In this document: one piece after another, positions 56,496 to 64,000 of the stretch
Layout of the letters: the number at the start of each line of letters is the position of its first letter
Numbering within the stretch: the stretch's first letter is position 1
From: Nocardioides sp. Kera G14
Lineage (GTDB): Bacteria; Actinomycetota; Actinomycetes; Propionibacteriales; Nocardioidaceae
Direction: 5' to 3'
Assembly: GCF_020715565.1 (NCBI RefSeq)
Contig: NZ_CP085839.1
Span: 3,162,001-3,226,000 of the forward strand
Length of the DNA: 64,000 nt
Made by a program: the position numbers and the translations under genes
Notes under the pieces: model-generated
Seen by the model: the letters and a program-made list of their open reading frames with translations, nothing else
Databases searched by the model: none
Told to the model about the DNA's origin: nothing

Positions 56496-58493
56496 ATGAC
56501 CACCATCACCAGGGTCCTCGTGGCCAACCGCGCCGAGATCGCCTCGCGCGTCTTCCGCACGTGCCGTCGCCTCGGCATCTCCACCGTCGCCGTCTTCTCC
56601 GACGTCGACGAGCACCTGCCGTACGTCGGCCACGCCGACCTCGCGGTCCACCTGCCCGGCAACTCACCGACGGAGACCTACCTCCGCGGCGACCTGATCA
56701 TCGAGGCCGCACGCAGGGCCGGAGCCGACGCCATCCACCCCGGTTACGGCTTCCTCTCCGAGAACGCCGACTTCGCGGCCGCCGTCGAGGCAGCCGGGCT
56801 GACCTGGATCGGCCCGACTCCTGACTCCATCACGAAGATGGGCTCGAAGGTCGGCTCCAAGGAGATCATGCGGGCCGCCGGCGTACCCGTCCTGGAGGCT
56901 CCCGAGCACCCGACCGACGCCGACCTCCCTCTCCTCGTGAAGGCGTCCGCCGGTGGTGGCGGCCGCGGCATGCGGGTCGTCAGATCCCTTGCAGAGCTGG
57001 GCCCTGAGATCGACAAGGCCCGCGCCGAGGCCGAGTCGGCGTTCGGCGACGGCACCGTCTTCGTCGAGCCGTACGTCGAGGAGGGCCGTCACGTCGAGGT
57101 GCAGGTCATGTCGACGACCGTCGTCGGCGACCGCGACTGCTCCATCCAGCGCCGCCACCAGAAGGTCGTCGAGGAGGCGCCCGCACCCGCGCTGCCCGAC
57201 CACGTCCGTGAGGCACTGCACGACGCCGCCCGCAAGGCCGTCGAGGCGATCGACTACCGCGGCGCCGGGACGGTCGAGTTCCTCTACGACCCCTCCGCTG
57301 AGCGGTTCTTCTTCCTCGAGATGAACACCCGACTCCAGGTGGAGCACTGCGTCACGGAAGAGGTCACCGGCCTGGACCTGGTCGAGCTGCAGCTCCTCAC
57401 TGCCGGTGGTGCCGTCGGCCTCAGACCGGTCACGCAGGAGGGCCACTCCATCGAGGTCCGCGTCTACGCCGAGGACCCGGCAGCCGACTACCAGCCCCAG
57501 ACCGGACTCCTCACTGCCTTCGAATTCCCCAGCAGGGAAGGGATTCGCCTCGAGACAGGCTTCGCCAGCGGCAACCAGGTCAGCACGTTCTACGACGCCA
57601 TGCTGGCCAAGGTCATCAGCACGGCCGGCACTCGCCGGGAGGCGGCCGGCCAGCTGGTCGCTGCCCTCCGCGACGCGCGGATCCATGGACTGACGACCAA
57701 CCGCGAGCAGCTCATCTCGATCCTGGAGGACGAGCGCTTCCTCGCCGAGGACGTCTCGACCAAGTTCCTCGCCGACGACCCGCACACCGGCGCTCGCGAC
57801 CAAAACGTCACGGTGACCGTTGGCGGTGAGAGTGACCGCTCAGAAGGGTCACCCACGGCGCGAACGGTCACGGTGACCGTTTGCGAGCGGCTCGCCGCGG
57901 CTCTCGCACTCACGGCTCGCGCCGCCGGCGCACGTGTGGTCGTGCCCCACATGGCGACCTCCTGGCGCAATGTCCCGTCGCAGTCCCAACGGGTCACCTT
58001 CACCGATGGCAGCAGCGCAGAGTTCTACGGCACTCGCACAGGCTTCGCAGCAGAGGGCGTCACGGTCATCTCCGCCACCGCAGAGAAGGTGGTGCTCGAG
58101 GTCGACGGTGTCCGCACTCCCTTCACCACCACCGTGAGGGGCCTGCCCGACCACGAGACGGTCGACGTGGACTCGATCCACGGTCACACCGCCCTCACGA
58201 GAGAGCCGCGGTTCACCGACCCCGCCGACCGGGTGGAGGAGGGCAGCCTGCTCGCCCCGATGCCGGGCGCCGTCGTGGCCGTCCACGCCAAGGTCGGCGA
58301 CGAGGTCGCGGAGGGCCAGCCCCTGCTCGTCCTCGAGGCCATGAAGATGCAGCACACGATCACGGCCCCCCACGCCGGCCAGGTCACAGAGCTTGATGTC
58401 GCCGTCGGCGACCAGGTCACCGGCGGGACAGTCCTCGCCGTCGTACACAACCCAGATTCCGAGACAGCAGCAACCGAGGAGCAGTCCGCATGA
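56496..58493 (+). CDS. Acyl-CoA carboxylase alpha subunit (biotin carboxylase plus biotin carrier)
   Basis: A 665-residue biotin enzyme. The biotin carboxylase domain is residues 1 to about 430, with GYGFLSENADFA, KASAGGGGRGMRVV, EMNTRLQVEHCVTE and HSIEVRVYAEDP. A short BT-like linker domain follows, then a biotinyl domain with LEAMKMQH in which K617 carries biotin. AAAGG before the ATG at 56496 decides the start over earlier GTG/ATG codons (56469, 56481). Residues around 437-462 are encoded by duplicated palindromes (VTVTV repeats). Confidence 0.92.
   Translation: MTTITRVLVANRAEIASRVFRTCRRLGISTVAVFSDVDEHLPYVGHADLAVHLPGNSPTETYLRGDLIIEAARRAGADAIHPGYGFLSENADFAAAVEAAGLTWIGPTPDSITKMGSKVGSKEIMRAAGVPVLEAPEHPTDADLPLLVKASAGGGGRGMRVVRSLAELGPEIDKARAEAESAFGDGTVFVEPYVEEGRHVEVQVMSTTVVGDRDCSIQRRHQKVVEEAPAPALPDHVREALHDAARKAVEAIDYRGAGTVEFLYDPSAERFFFLEMNTRLQVEHCVTEEVTGLDLVELQLLTAGGAVGLRPVTQEGHSIEVRVYAEDPAADYQPQTGLLTAFEFPSREGIRLETGFASGNQVSTFYDAMLAKVISTAGTRREAAGQLVAALRDARIHGLTTNREQLISILEDERFLAEDVSTKFLADDPHTGARDQNVTVTVGGESDRSEGSPTARTVTVTVCERLAAALALTARAAGARVVVPHMATSWRNVPSQSQRVTFTDGSSAEFYGTRTGFAAEGVTVISATAEKVVLEVDGVRTPFTTTVRGLPDHETVDVDSIHGHTALTREPRFTDPADRVEEGSLLAPMPGAVVAVHAKVGDEVAEGQPLLVLEAMKMQHTITAPHAGQVTELDVAVGDQVTGGTVLAVVHNPDSETAATEEQSA
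57804..57881. repeat. In-frame duplicated palindromes within the biotin carboxylase gene
   Basis: TCACGGTGACCGTT occurs twice, 60 bp apart (57808-57821 and 57868-57881). The second is part of a 19-bp palindrome with 9-bp arms (57863-57881). Between them a further inverted repeat GTGACC/GGTCAC (57832-57837/57847-57852) sits at the midpoint, giving a symmetrical array. It is translated as two VTVTV segments in a domain linker. Confidence 0.65.
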
Positions 58494-59656
58494 GCACCAC
58501 CGCCTTCACTGAGTCCGAGGAGCGCCTCGAGCTCCGCAAGCAGGTCTTCAAGCTGGCCAGCAAGTACGGCCAGGAGTACTTCCTGGACAAGGCCCGCAAG
58601 GGCGAGAAGACCACCGAGCTCTGGCTCGAGCTCGGCAAGAACGGCTACCTCGGCGTGAACCTCCCTGAGGAGTACGGCGGCGGTGGCGGCGGCATCGGAG
58701 ACGTGATGGCCGTCCTCGAGGAGCTCGGCGCGGCCGGCGCCCCGATGCTCATGATGGTCGTCAGCCCGGCGATCTGCGGCACGGTCATCACGAAGTTCGG
58801 CACCGAGGAGCAGAAGCAGCGTTGGCTGCCGGGCATCGCCGACGGCACCGAGACGATGGCCTTCGCGATCACGGAGCCCGACGCCGGCACCAACAGCCAC
58901 AACATCATCACCGCCGCCCGCAAGGACGGTGACGAGTGGGTGCTCAACGGCCGCAAGGTCTTCATCTCCGGCCTCGACGAGTCCAAGAACGTGCTCGTCG
59001 TCGCGCGAACCGAGGACTCCAAGACGGGCAAACTCAAGCCCTGCCTCTTCATCGTCTCCACGGACGCGCCCGGATTCGAGTTCACGCCCATCCCGATGGA
59101 CTTCGTGAGCCCGGAGACGCAGTTCCAGGTCTTCATCGACGACGTCCGCCTGCCTGCCGACGCCCTCATCGGCGACGAGGACGGCGGCCTCTTCCAGCTC
59201 TTCGCCGGTCTCAACCCCGAGCGGATCATGGCGTCGGCGTACGCCACCGGCATGGCCCGCTTCGCCCTCTCCAAGGCGACCGCCTACGCCTCGGACCGCA
59301 CCGTCTTCACGACGCCGATCGGTGCCCACCAGGCGATCGCGCACCCGCTGGCGCAGGCCCACATCCAGGTCGAGCTCGCGCGCCTGATGACCCAGAAGGC
59401 CGCCGCCCTGGTCGACGCCGGCGACGACATGGCCGCGGGCGAGGCCGCCAACATGGCCAAGTACGCCGCCGCCGAGGCCTCCGTCTTCGCGGTCGACACG
59501 TCGGTCCACACGTTCGGCGGCAACGGCCTCACGCAGGAGTACGGCATGGGCGCCCTCGTCGGCGGCGCCCGCGTCATGCGGATCGCCCCCGTCAGCAAGG
59601 AGATGATCCTCAACTTCGTCGCCATGCACTCCCTCGGCCTCCCGAAGTCGTACTGA
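58490..59656 (+). CDS. Acyl-CoA dehydrogenase (second)
   Basis: A 388-residue acyl-CoA dehydrogenase. It contains MAFAITEPDAGTNSHNIITAARK, ERIMASAYATGMARFALSKATAYASDRTVF and SVHTFGGNGLTQEYGMGALVGGARVMRIAPVSKEMI. The overall pattern matches long-chain or citronellyl/branched-chain dehydrogenases with an unusual QEYGM after GGNG. It overlaps the carboxylase gene by 4 bp and the hydratase by 1 bp. It probably acts on a different chain length or position than the dehydrogenase at 53738. Confidence 0.88.
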   Translation: MSTTAFTESEERLELRKQVFKLASKYGQEYFLDKARKGEKTTELWLELGKNGYLGVNLPEEYGGGGGGIGDVMAVLEELGAAGAPMLMMVVSPAICGTVITKFGTEEQKQRWLPGIADGTETMAFAITEPDAGTNSHNIITAARKDGDEWVLNGRKVFISGLDESKNVLVVARTEDSKTGKLKPCLFIVSTDAPGFEFTPIPMDFVSPETQFQVFIDDVRLPADALIGDEDGGLFQLFAGLNPERIMASAYATGMARFALSKATAYASDRTVFTTPIGAHQAIAHPLAQAHIQVELARLMTQKAAALVDAGDDMAAGEAANMAKYAAAEASVFAVDTSVHTFGGNGLTQEYGMGALVGGARVMRIAPVSKEMILNFVAMHSLGLPKSY

Positions 59657-60399
59657 TGTCGCTGGTCTCGTACGCCGTCGCCGACTCGGTCGCGACGATC
59701 ACGCTGGATTCGCCGGCGAACCGGAATGCGCTCTCGCGGCAGCTCGTCACGGAGCTGCTCTCCTCCTTGGACGCGGCTGCTGAGGATGCTTCCGTGAAGG
59801 TGGTCGTCCTGACCAGTGCCGACCGGGTCTTCTGCAGCGGCGCCGACCTGTCGGAGGCCTCGACCACGCCGATGATCGAGGGCGCCCGCGCGATCATCGG
59901 CCTGCAGCGCGCCATCCTCGCCCTCCCGAAGCCGGTGATCGTCGCCCTGCGGGGGCCGGTGCGCGCCGGAGGCACCGGCATCGTCGCTGCTGCCGACATC
60001 GTGATCGCCTCCGACCAGACGAACTTCCAGCTCACCGAGGTCAAGCTCGGCCTGGCCCCGGCGGCCATCTCGCTGACGCTCCTGCCTCGACTCGGCAGCC
60101 GTCAGGCGGCGTACACCTTCCTCGCCGGCCAGAAGTTCGGCGCCGACTACGCCGCCTCCGCCGGGTTGGTGACGAAGGCCGTCGCGGCCGCTGAGCTGGA
60201 CTCGATCGTCGAGGCCGCCGCGGCAGAGATCGTCACGGGTTCGGCCCAAGGCCTGCGGGAGACCAAGAGGCTGCTCAACGCCGCGATCATCGCCGACATC
60301 GACGCCCGCGGCGAGGAGATCGCCGCGTTGTCGGCGCGACTCTTCGACAGCCCGGAGGCTCACGAGGCGATGACGGCCTTCCTCTCCCGCGGTCGCTGA
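59656..60399 (+). CDS. Enoyl-CoA hydratase/isomerase family protein
   Basis: A 247-residue crotonase-fold protein. NRNALSRQLVTELLSSLD, DRVFCSGADLSE (first oxyanion loop) and RAGGTGIVAAADIVIASDQTNFQLTEVKLGLAP follow the family. Probable role is hydration of the carboxylated enoyl-CoA (isohexenylglutaconyl-CoA or methylglutaconyl-CoA hydratase, AtuE/LiuC type). No lyase (LiuE type) is seen in the window to finish the pathway. It is the last gene of the operon, ending 20 bp before the convergent TetR gene. Confidence 0.88.
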   Translation: MSLVSYAVADSVATITLDSPANRNALSRQLVTELLSSLDAAAEDASVKVVVLTSADRVFCSGADLSEASTTPMIEGARAIIGLQRAILALPKPVIVALRGPVRAGGTGIVAAADIVIASDQTNFQLTEVKLGLAPAAISLTLLPRLGSRQAAYTFLAGQKFGADYAASAGLVTKAVAAAELDSIVEAAAAEIVTGSAQGLRETKRLLNAAIIADIDARGEEIAALSARLFDSPEAHEAMTAFLSRGR

Positions 60400-60419
60400 C
60401 CGGCGCGCGGCCGGGCGCC

Positions 60420-61085
60420 TTACTTGACCTGGCTCAGGTGGACCATGGCGTCATAGAGCTGCCCGTCGGTCATGGGTGGCTCCGGGATCGGGTGCGCCCG
60501 CTCGGCACGGTAGGCGTCGAGCATGAGGTAGAGATAGCGCCGCCAGGCCATCGGAGCAGTGGCGCTCGTCGCGTCGATGATCCGGCCGTTCGACCAGATC
60601 AGGTTGACGATGTCGGCCTGGGTGATGTCGGCACGCGCTGCCCCAGCCTCCTGGGCGCGGGTGAGGACGTCCTCGATCTGCTGACACATCTCGTCGTGGA
60701 TGCGTTCGGTCTCCGCGCTGTCGGTGAAACGGCGCGAGAGGAAGTCGTTGAACCCGCGGTCGCCCACCTGCATCGCGAACAGATTCTCCAAGTAGTGGAC
60801 GAAGCCCTCCCAGGGGTCCTCCTTCGCCAACGCCTTCGTCGCTCCCTCCAGGAACTCCTGGACCCGCGGGCGGAAGGCGGCCATGAGCAGGTCCAGGCGG
60901 GTCGGAAAGTGGCGATACAGGGTGCCGATCGCGACGCCGGCATCGCGCGCGATCTTCTCGAGAGAGGCATCCACGCCCTGCGCCGCGAACTCGGCTTGCG
61001 CGGCGGAGATCAACTTCGCACGCCGCTCTTGGGCGTCGCGCCGCATCGGCTTCGGCACCTCGTCGACTCGGCTCGCGCTCACCAC
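60420..61085 (-). CDS. TetR family transcriptional regulator
   Basis: A 221-residue regulator from a GTG start. The HTH is EFAAQGVDASLEKIARDAGVAIGTLYRHFPTRLDL, with a C-terminal domain of the SbtR-like type ending PPMTDGQLYDAMVHLSQ. It is divergent from an MFS exporter across a repeat-rich intergenic region. It most likely represses the exporter and itself. Confidence 0.88.
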   Translation of the reverse strand: MVSASRVDEVPKPMRRDAQERRAKLISAAQAEFAAQGVDASLEKIARDAGVAIGTLYRHFPTRLDLLMAAFRPRVQEFLEGATKALAKEDPWEGFVHYLENLFAMQVGDRGFNDFLSRRFTDSAETERIHDEMCQQIEDVLTRAQEAGAARADITQADIVNLIWSNGRIIDATSATAPMAWRRYLYLMLDAYRAERAHPIPEPPMTDGQLYDAMVHLSQVK

Positions 61086-61088
61086 ATG

Positions 61089-61176
61089 ATTCTATCCAGA
61101 TCCTGAGGCACCCCTCCGGAATAGAATGAGGCACCCCTCCGGTTAGGTGATCATCCGATACCGGAGGGGTGCCTCA
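61089..61176. promoter_or_regulatory. Repeat-rich divergent regulatory region (TetR/MFS)
   Basis: A 16-bp unit TGAGGCACCCCTCCGG occurs at 61104-61119 and 61127-61142 as direct repeats and at 61161-61176 inverted. The last two form perfect 16-bp arms around an 18-base loop. ATTCTAT (61089-61095) and ATAGAAT (61121-61127) form another inverted pair around the first copy. The units probably bind the TetR protein at 60420. Confidence 0.65.
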
Positions 61177-61211
61177 CCTTGGCACTCCGACACGACCCAG
61201 CAGGAGTGACC

Positions 61212-62699
61212 ATGAGTACCGACCAACTGGCCCCGCCCGACCCGCACCACGCCCGCCGATGGCTGGCGCTCGGCGTCATCCTCATTGCGCAGATGATGCT
61301 GCTTCTCGACGCCACGATCGTGAACGTCGCGCTGCCGTCGATGCAGGAGGACCTCGGCTTCTCCGACGCAAGTCGCGGGTGGGTCGTCACCGCCTACCTG
61401 CTGAGCTTCGGCAGCCTGCTCCTCCTCGGCGGCCGACTCGCCGACGCCTTCGGCCGCAAGACGACCTTCATCGCCGGGCTGGCAGGCTTCGCGATCGCCT
61501 CCGCGGTCGCCGGCGCGGCCCCGAACATCGAGACGCTGATCACCGCCCGGGCGGTGCAGGGTGGCTTTGCGGCGGCCATGGCGCCCGCGGCCCTGTCGCT
61601 GATCACCGTGATCTTCACCGACCCGAAAGAGCTCAACAAGGCCTTCGCGATCTTCGGCGCGGTCGCCGGCAGCTCCTCGGCACTCGGCCTGATGCTCGGC
61701 GGCCTCCTGACCGACTATGTCGACTGGCGCTGGACCATGTACGTCAACATCGCCTTCGCGATCGTCGGGATCCTCGGCGGCCTGGCCCTGCTGCACAACT
61801 CTGCCGACGCCGACAAGCCCAAGCTCTCGGTGCCGAGCACGGTCCTGGGCTCGGCAGGCGTCTTCGGCCTGGTCTTCGGTGCCGCCAAGGCCGAGACCGA
61901 CGGCTGGGGTGCGGCCCTCACGCTGACCTCGCTGATCCTCGGGGCGGTGCTGCTCGTCGGCTTCGTCGTCCTCCAGAAGGTCGACCGCAACCCTCTCGTC
62001 CCGCTGCGGATCCTGGCCGACCGCAACCGCGCTGCCGGCCTCGTGACGCTCCTGCTCGGACAGGCGGCCGTGTTCGCCCTCTTCCTGTTCCTCACCTACT
62101 ACTTCCAAGAGGTGCTGGGCTACTCGCCCCTCCGGACCGGCGTGGCCTTCCTGCCGATGATGCTGACGGTCGTCGTGGTCGCCACGCTCACGCAGAGCCT
62201 GCTGACGAAGCACCTCACCCTGAGGGCCGTCGTGGCCGGCGGCCTGATCGTCGGTGGGGTCGGGGCTGCGCTGCTCACCCGGGCCGACGCGAGCACGCAC
62301 TATGCCTCCTGGGTGCTACCCGGGCTGATCCTCGCCGGAGTCGGCATCGGCTCCGCCATCGTCTCCGCTGTCGCCCTCGCCCAGATGGGCGTCGAGGGGC
62401 GCGACGCGGGCGCTGCCGGCGCGGTCAACAACGTCTTCCAGCAGCTCGGCGCGGCGCTCGGCATCGCCATCATCAGCACGTTCGTCGCCACCGCCAGCAA
62501 TGACTACCTGGCCGATCACGGCTCAACCGCCGTCATCGACGCCACCGTGCACGGCTTCTCCGTGGGGTTCTGGTGGGCCGCCGGCGCCTTCTGGGCCGGC
62601 GCCCTCATCTCCGGAGCTCTGATCCGCGGCGGCACCCGCCTCCACCACGAACCCGGTCAGCCGGAGCCGCTCGACGAGTTCGTCGGCGGACTGGTCTGA
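61212..62699 (+). CDS. MFS transporter, EmrB/QacA (DHA2) drug-exporter type
   Basis: A 495-residue membrane protein with about 14 TM segments. The DHA2 signature LLDATIVNVALPSMQEDLG is in the first TM region, and GGRLADAFGRKTTFIAG is motif A. AAALGLMLGGLLTDYVDWRW-like sequence (SSALGLMLGGLLTDYVDWRWT) matches motif C. AGGAG 5 bases upstream sets the ATG at 61212. It is divergent from TetR and probably a proton-driven exporter of a toxic organic compound. Confidence 0.9.
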   Translation: MSTDQLAPPDPHHARRWLALGVILIAQMMLLLDATIVNVALPSMQEDLGFSDASRGWVVTAYLLSFGSLLLLGGRLADAFGRKTTFIAGLAGFAIASAVAGAAPNIETLITARAVQGGFAAAMAPAALSLITVIFTDPKELNKAFAIFGAVAGSSSALGLMLGGLLTDYVDWRWTMYVNIAFAIVGILGGLALLHNSADADKPKLSVPSTVLGSAGVFGLVFGAAKAETDGWGAALTLTSLILGAVLLVGFVVLQKVDRNPLVPLRILADRNRAAGLVTLLLGQAAVFALFLFLTYYFQEVLGYSPLRTGVAFLPMMLTVVVVATLTQSLLTKHLTLRAVVAGGLIVGGVGAALLTRADASTHYASWVLPGLILAGVGIGSAIVSAVALAQMGVEGRDAGAAGAVNNVFQQLGAALGIAIISTFVATASNDYLADHGSTAVIDATVHGFSVGFWWAAGAFWAGALISGALIRGGTRLHHEPGQPEPLDEFVGGLV

Positions 62700-62742
62700 C
62701 CTGCACCAACCCAACTCCAACCACCACCGACAGGACACCATC

Positions 62743-63360
62743 ATGACCACCATCAGCATCATCGGCACCGGCAACATGGCCACCGCCATCGGCAGTCGTG
62801 CCGCCAAGCACGGCCACACGGTCGAGATCCTCGGACGCAACCAGGCCAAGGCCCAGGCGGCCGCCGACTACATCGGCCCAGGAGCCACCGTCGGCACGTA
62901 CGGCGCCCCACCCACGGGTGAGATCGTCGTCCTGGCGGTCCTCTATCAGGGCGCAGTCGACGCGGTCGCCTCCTACGGCCAGGCGTTGTCGGGGAAGATC
63001 CTCGTGGACATCACCAACCCCTTCAACGCCGACGGGACCGGCATCGTGACGATGGTGGGCAACTCGATCGCCCAGCAGATCGCGTCGGTCGCTCCTGCGG
63101 GCACCCACGTGATCAAGGCCTTCAACACGATCTTCCGCAACGTGTTGGCCGAGGCCCTGCCTCTGGATGCGCTCTTCGCCGGAGGCGACGCGGAGGCGAG
63201 GGCCCGCTTCGCAGCGTTCGTGGAAAGCTTGGAGATGCGGCCGCTCGACGCGGGAGGGCTGGAGTCGACGTACGCCCTCGAGTGGGCCGCCATCGTCCTG
63301 ATGGGCCTCGCCCGCAACGGCGCGGGGTGGGACGTCGCTCTCAGCGCCCGCTTGGGCTGA
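62743..63360 (+). CDS. NADP(H)/F420 oxidoreductase-like protein (Rossmann fold)
   Basis: A 205-residue protein starting MTTISIIGTGNMATAIGSRAAKHGHTVEILGR, a Rossmann nucleotide-binding motif. ILVDITNPFN and HVIKAFNTIF are typical of the NADPH-dependent F420 reductase / pyrroline-5-carboxylate-reductase-like family. It could interconvert F420 and NADPH, but the short family members are also of unknown function. It follows the MFS gene by 43 bp and is followed by a hairpin. Confidence 0.82.
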   Translation: MTTISIIGTGNMATAIGSRAAKHGHTVEILGRNQAKAQAAADYIGPGATVGTYGAPPTGEIVVLAVLYQGAVDAVASYGQALSGKILVDITNPFNADGTGIVTMVGNSIAQQIASVAPAGTHVIKAFNTIFRNVLAEALPLDALFAGGDAEARARFAAFVESLEMRPLDAGGLESTYALEWAAIVLMGLARNGAGWDVALSARLG

Positions 63361-63365
63361 CGATC

Positions 63366-63401
63366 GGCGGGGCCCGAGCCGCTGTCGGTTCGGGCTCCGC
63401 C
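63366..63401 (+). terminator. Stem-loop terminator-like hairpin
   Basis: A 15-bp stem (63366-63380 with 63387-63401, two G-U pairs in RNA) has a 6-base loop, 5 bp after the stop of the F420-reductase-like gene. No T-run follows, as is common for actinobacterial hairpin terminators. Confidence 0.6.
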
Positions 63402-63454
63402 GTCCGGCTCAGGAAGCTTGCGCTAGAAATTTCTCAAGATTCTATGTGAATTAT

Positions 63455-63470
63455 TCGAACGTACGTTCGA
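63455..63470. promoter_or_regulatory. LexA (SOS) box
   Basis: TCGAACGTACGTTCGA is a perfect 16-bp palindrome that matches the actinobacterial LexA consensus TCGAAC-N4-GTTCGA exactly. It overlaps the expected -35 region of the following gene, so LexA binding should repress it until DNA damage. Confidence 0.85.
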
Positions 63471-63478
63471 TCTCTTGA

Positions 63479-63491
63479 TAAGCTCAGGGCG
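63479..63491 (+). promoter_or_regulatory. Leaderless-type -10 element for the HNH gene
   Basis: TAAGCT (63479-63484, TANNNT) is followed by 6 bases and the GTG at 63491. There is no ribosome-binding site, so the transcript is probably leaderless. Confidence 0.5.
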
Positions 63492-64000
63492 TGGAATCCG
63501 GAACTCCATCGAGCGCAGCGCTCTCGGCCCTGAGCGGGGTCGAGGCGCTGTCGCGCGTGCGATGGAGTGACGTGGAGGAGGCCGACCTGCCGGTGGCTGC
63601 AGCTGCTCTCGCGCAGGCGAAGGCCCTCATCGAGGGTGCACTGGTCGCGGTCGCGCATGAGCTCGAGGTGACCGACGCCGCGGCGAAGCACGGGTGGGCG
63701 TCCGCGAAGGACTTCCTCACCGCACAGCTCGGTGGCTACAAGGGCTCCGGCGGCGGGCTGGTCCGGCTCGCCGAACAGACGAAGCTCCTCCCCCGACTCC
63801 GCGAGGCACTCAGCGCCGGTGAGGTGTCGCTCTCCCAGGCACGGGTGATCGCCCAGTCCGTGGCGAAGCTCCCGCGACCCGCCGAGGATCTGCGGGCTGC
63901 GGCGGTCGAGGCGATGCTGGCCCGGGCGGCCGGGTTCGACGCCTCGGACCTGGAGAAGCAGTTCGACGACGTCCTCACCGAGATCGACCCCGACAACACG
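63491..64000 (+). CDS. DUF222 (13E12 repeat family) HNH endonuclease, N-terminal part
   Basis: 170 residues are present and the frame is open to the window end, so the C-terminal HNH domain, if present, is outside. The DUF222 pattern is clear: VEEADLPVAAAALAQAKALIEGALVAVAHELE, HGWASAKDFLTAQLG, ARVIAQSVAKLP and a leucine/alanine-rich helical region. These proteins are abundant in Nocardioides and mycobacteria and are often under LexA control. A GTG start and leaderless promoter are inferred. The biological role is unknown. Confidence 0.85.
   Translation, partial: MESGTPSSAALSALSGVEALSRVRWSDVEEADLPVAAAALAQAKALIEGALVAVAHELEVTDAAAKHGWASAKDFLTAQLGGYKGSGGGLVRLAEQTKLLPRLREALSAGEVSLSQARVIAQSVAKLPRPAEDLRAAAVEAMLARAAGFDASDLEKQFDDVLTEIDPDNT

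Noticed and set aside
60400..60419. Hairpin terminator between hydratase and TetR genes
   Set aside because: Only a 5-bp GGCGC/GCGCC stem with no T-run is seen, too weak in this GC content to report.
1..64000. CRISPR arrays, tRNA/rRNA genes, insertion sequences, prophage or integrase genes
   Set aside because: No regularly spaced repeats, no transposase or integrase-like proteins and no tRNA-like cloverleaf sequences were noticed on reading both strands. A tRNA scan and repeat finder would be needed to exclude small ones formally.

Overview
High-GC window with GTG starts, many 4-bp stop/start overlaps, leaderless promoters, a mycobacterial-type LexA box, a DUF222/13E12 HNH endonuclease and a TIGR03084 protein. 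Together these point to an actinobacterium, most likely Nocardioides or a relative (inferred from gene families and codon use, not from a marker gene). No rRNA, tRNA, CRISPR array or insertion sequence was seen, and no gap between genes exceeds about 210 bases.

Nearly the whole window is a catabolic island for aromatic or aryl-ether compounds. (A) 1-7335, minus strand: an operon with dienelactone hydrolase, two flavoprotein monooxygenases, a DUF4440 protein, FAH-family enzyme, RidA, aldehyde dehydrogenase and a DUF3500 protein. (B) 7486-13748, plus: a ribose-type ABC importer, an ACMSD-like amidohydrolase with an altered metal site and a second DUF3500 protein. (C) 14521-24321, plus: RraA-type aldolase/lyase, HpaH-like hydratase, HpaI-like aldolase, two large flavin monooxygenases flanking a siderophore-interacting-type flavin reductase, a third smaller monooxygenase, and GntR, IclR and MarR regulators. 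The promoters of A, B and C share a TTCGTRYACGAA-type operator, so they probably form one regulon. HpaH/HpaI-type lower-pathway enzymes are present but no ring-cleavage dioxygenase is recognisable here.

(D) 25131-29061, minus: a LigM-like tetrahydrofolate O-demethylase with MetF, PurU and FolD, a closed C1 cycle releasing formate, next to a divergent LacI regulator. (E) 30859-35122, plus: a CYP199A-like P450 with its 3Fe-4S ferredoxin, ferredoxin reductase and an MFS transporter, a second oxidative demethylation module, with a divergent TetR gene. (F) 35229-45570, minus: a ten-gene run with a nitrate/sulfonate/taurine-type ABC importer, GntR-UTRA regulator, an intact phosphotriesterase-family enzyme beside a paralogue that has lost every metal ligand, a flavin monooxygenase, an HSL-type esterase, an MBL-fold hydrolase and a CocE/NonD hydrolase. 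CRP-like TGTGA-N6-TCACA boxes recur at the promoters of B, C, E and F.

(G) 45780-50369: nitrilase-superfamily amidohydrolase, FUSC protein, RDD protein, and an ABC exporter pair. (H) 50519-60399, plus: TetR, TIGR03084, AtuA-like, two acyl-CoA dehydrogenases, a biotin-dependent acyl-CoA carboxylase pair and an enoyl-CoA hydratase, an acyclic-terpene/leucine-like branched acyl-CoA degradation operon. Two of its genes carry in-frame palindromic repeats at domain linkers. (I) 60420-64000: TetR with a divergent drug-type MFS exporter, an F420-dependent-reductase-like protein, and the start of a LexA-controlled DUF222 HNH endonuclease that runs off the window.
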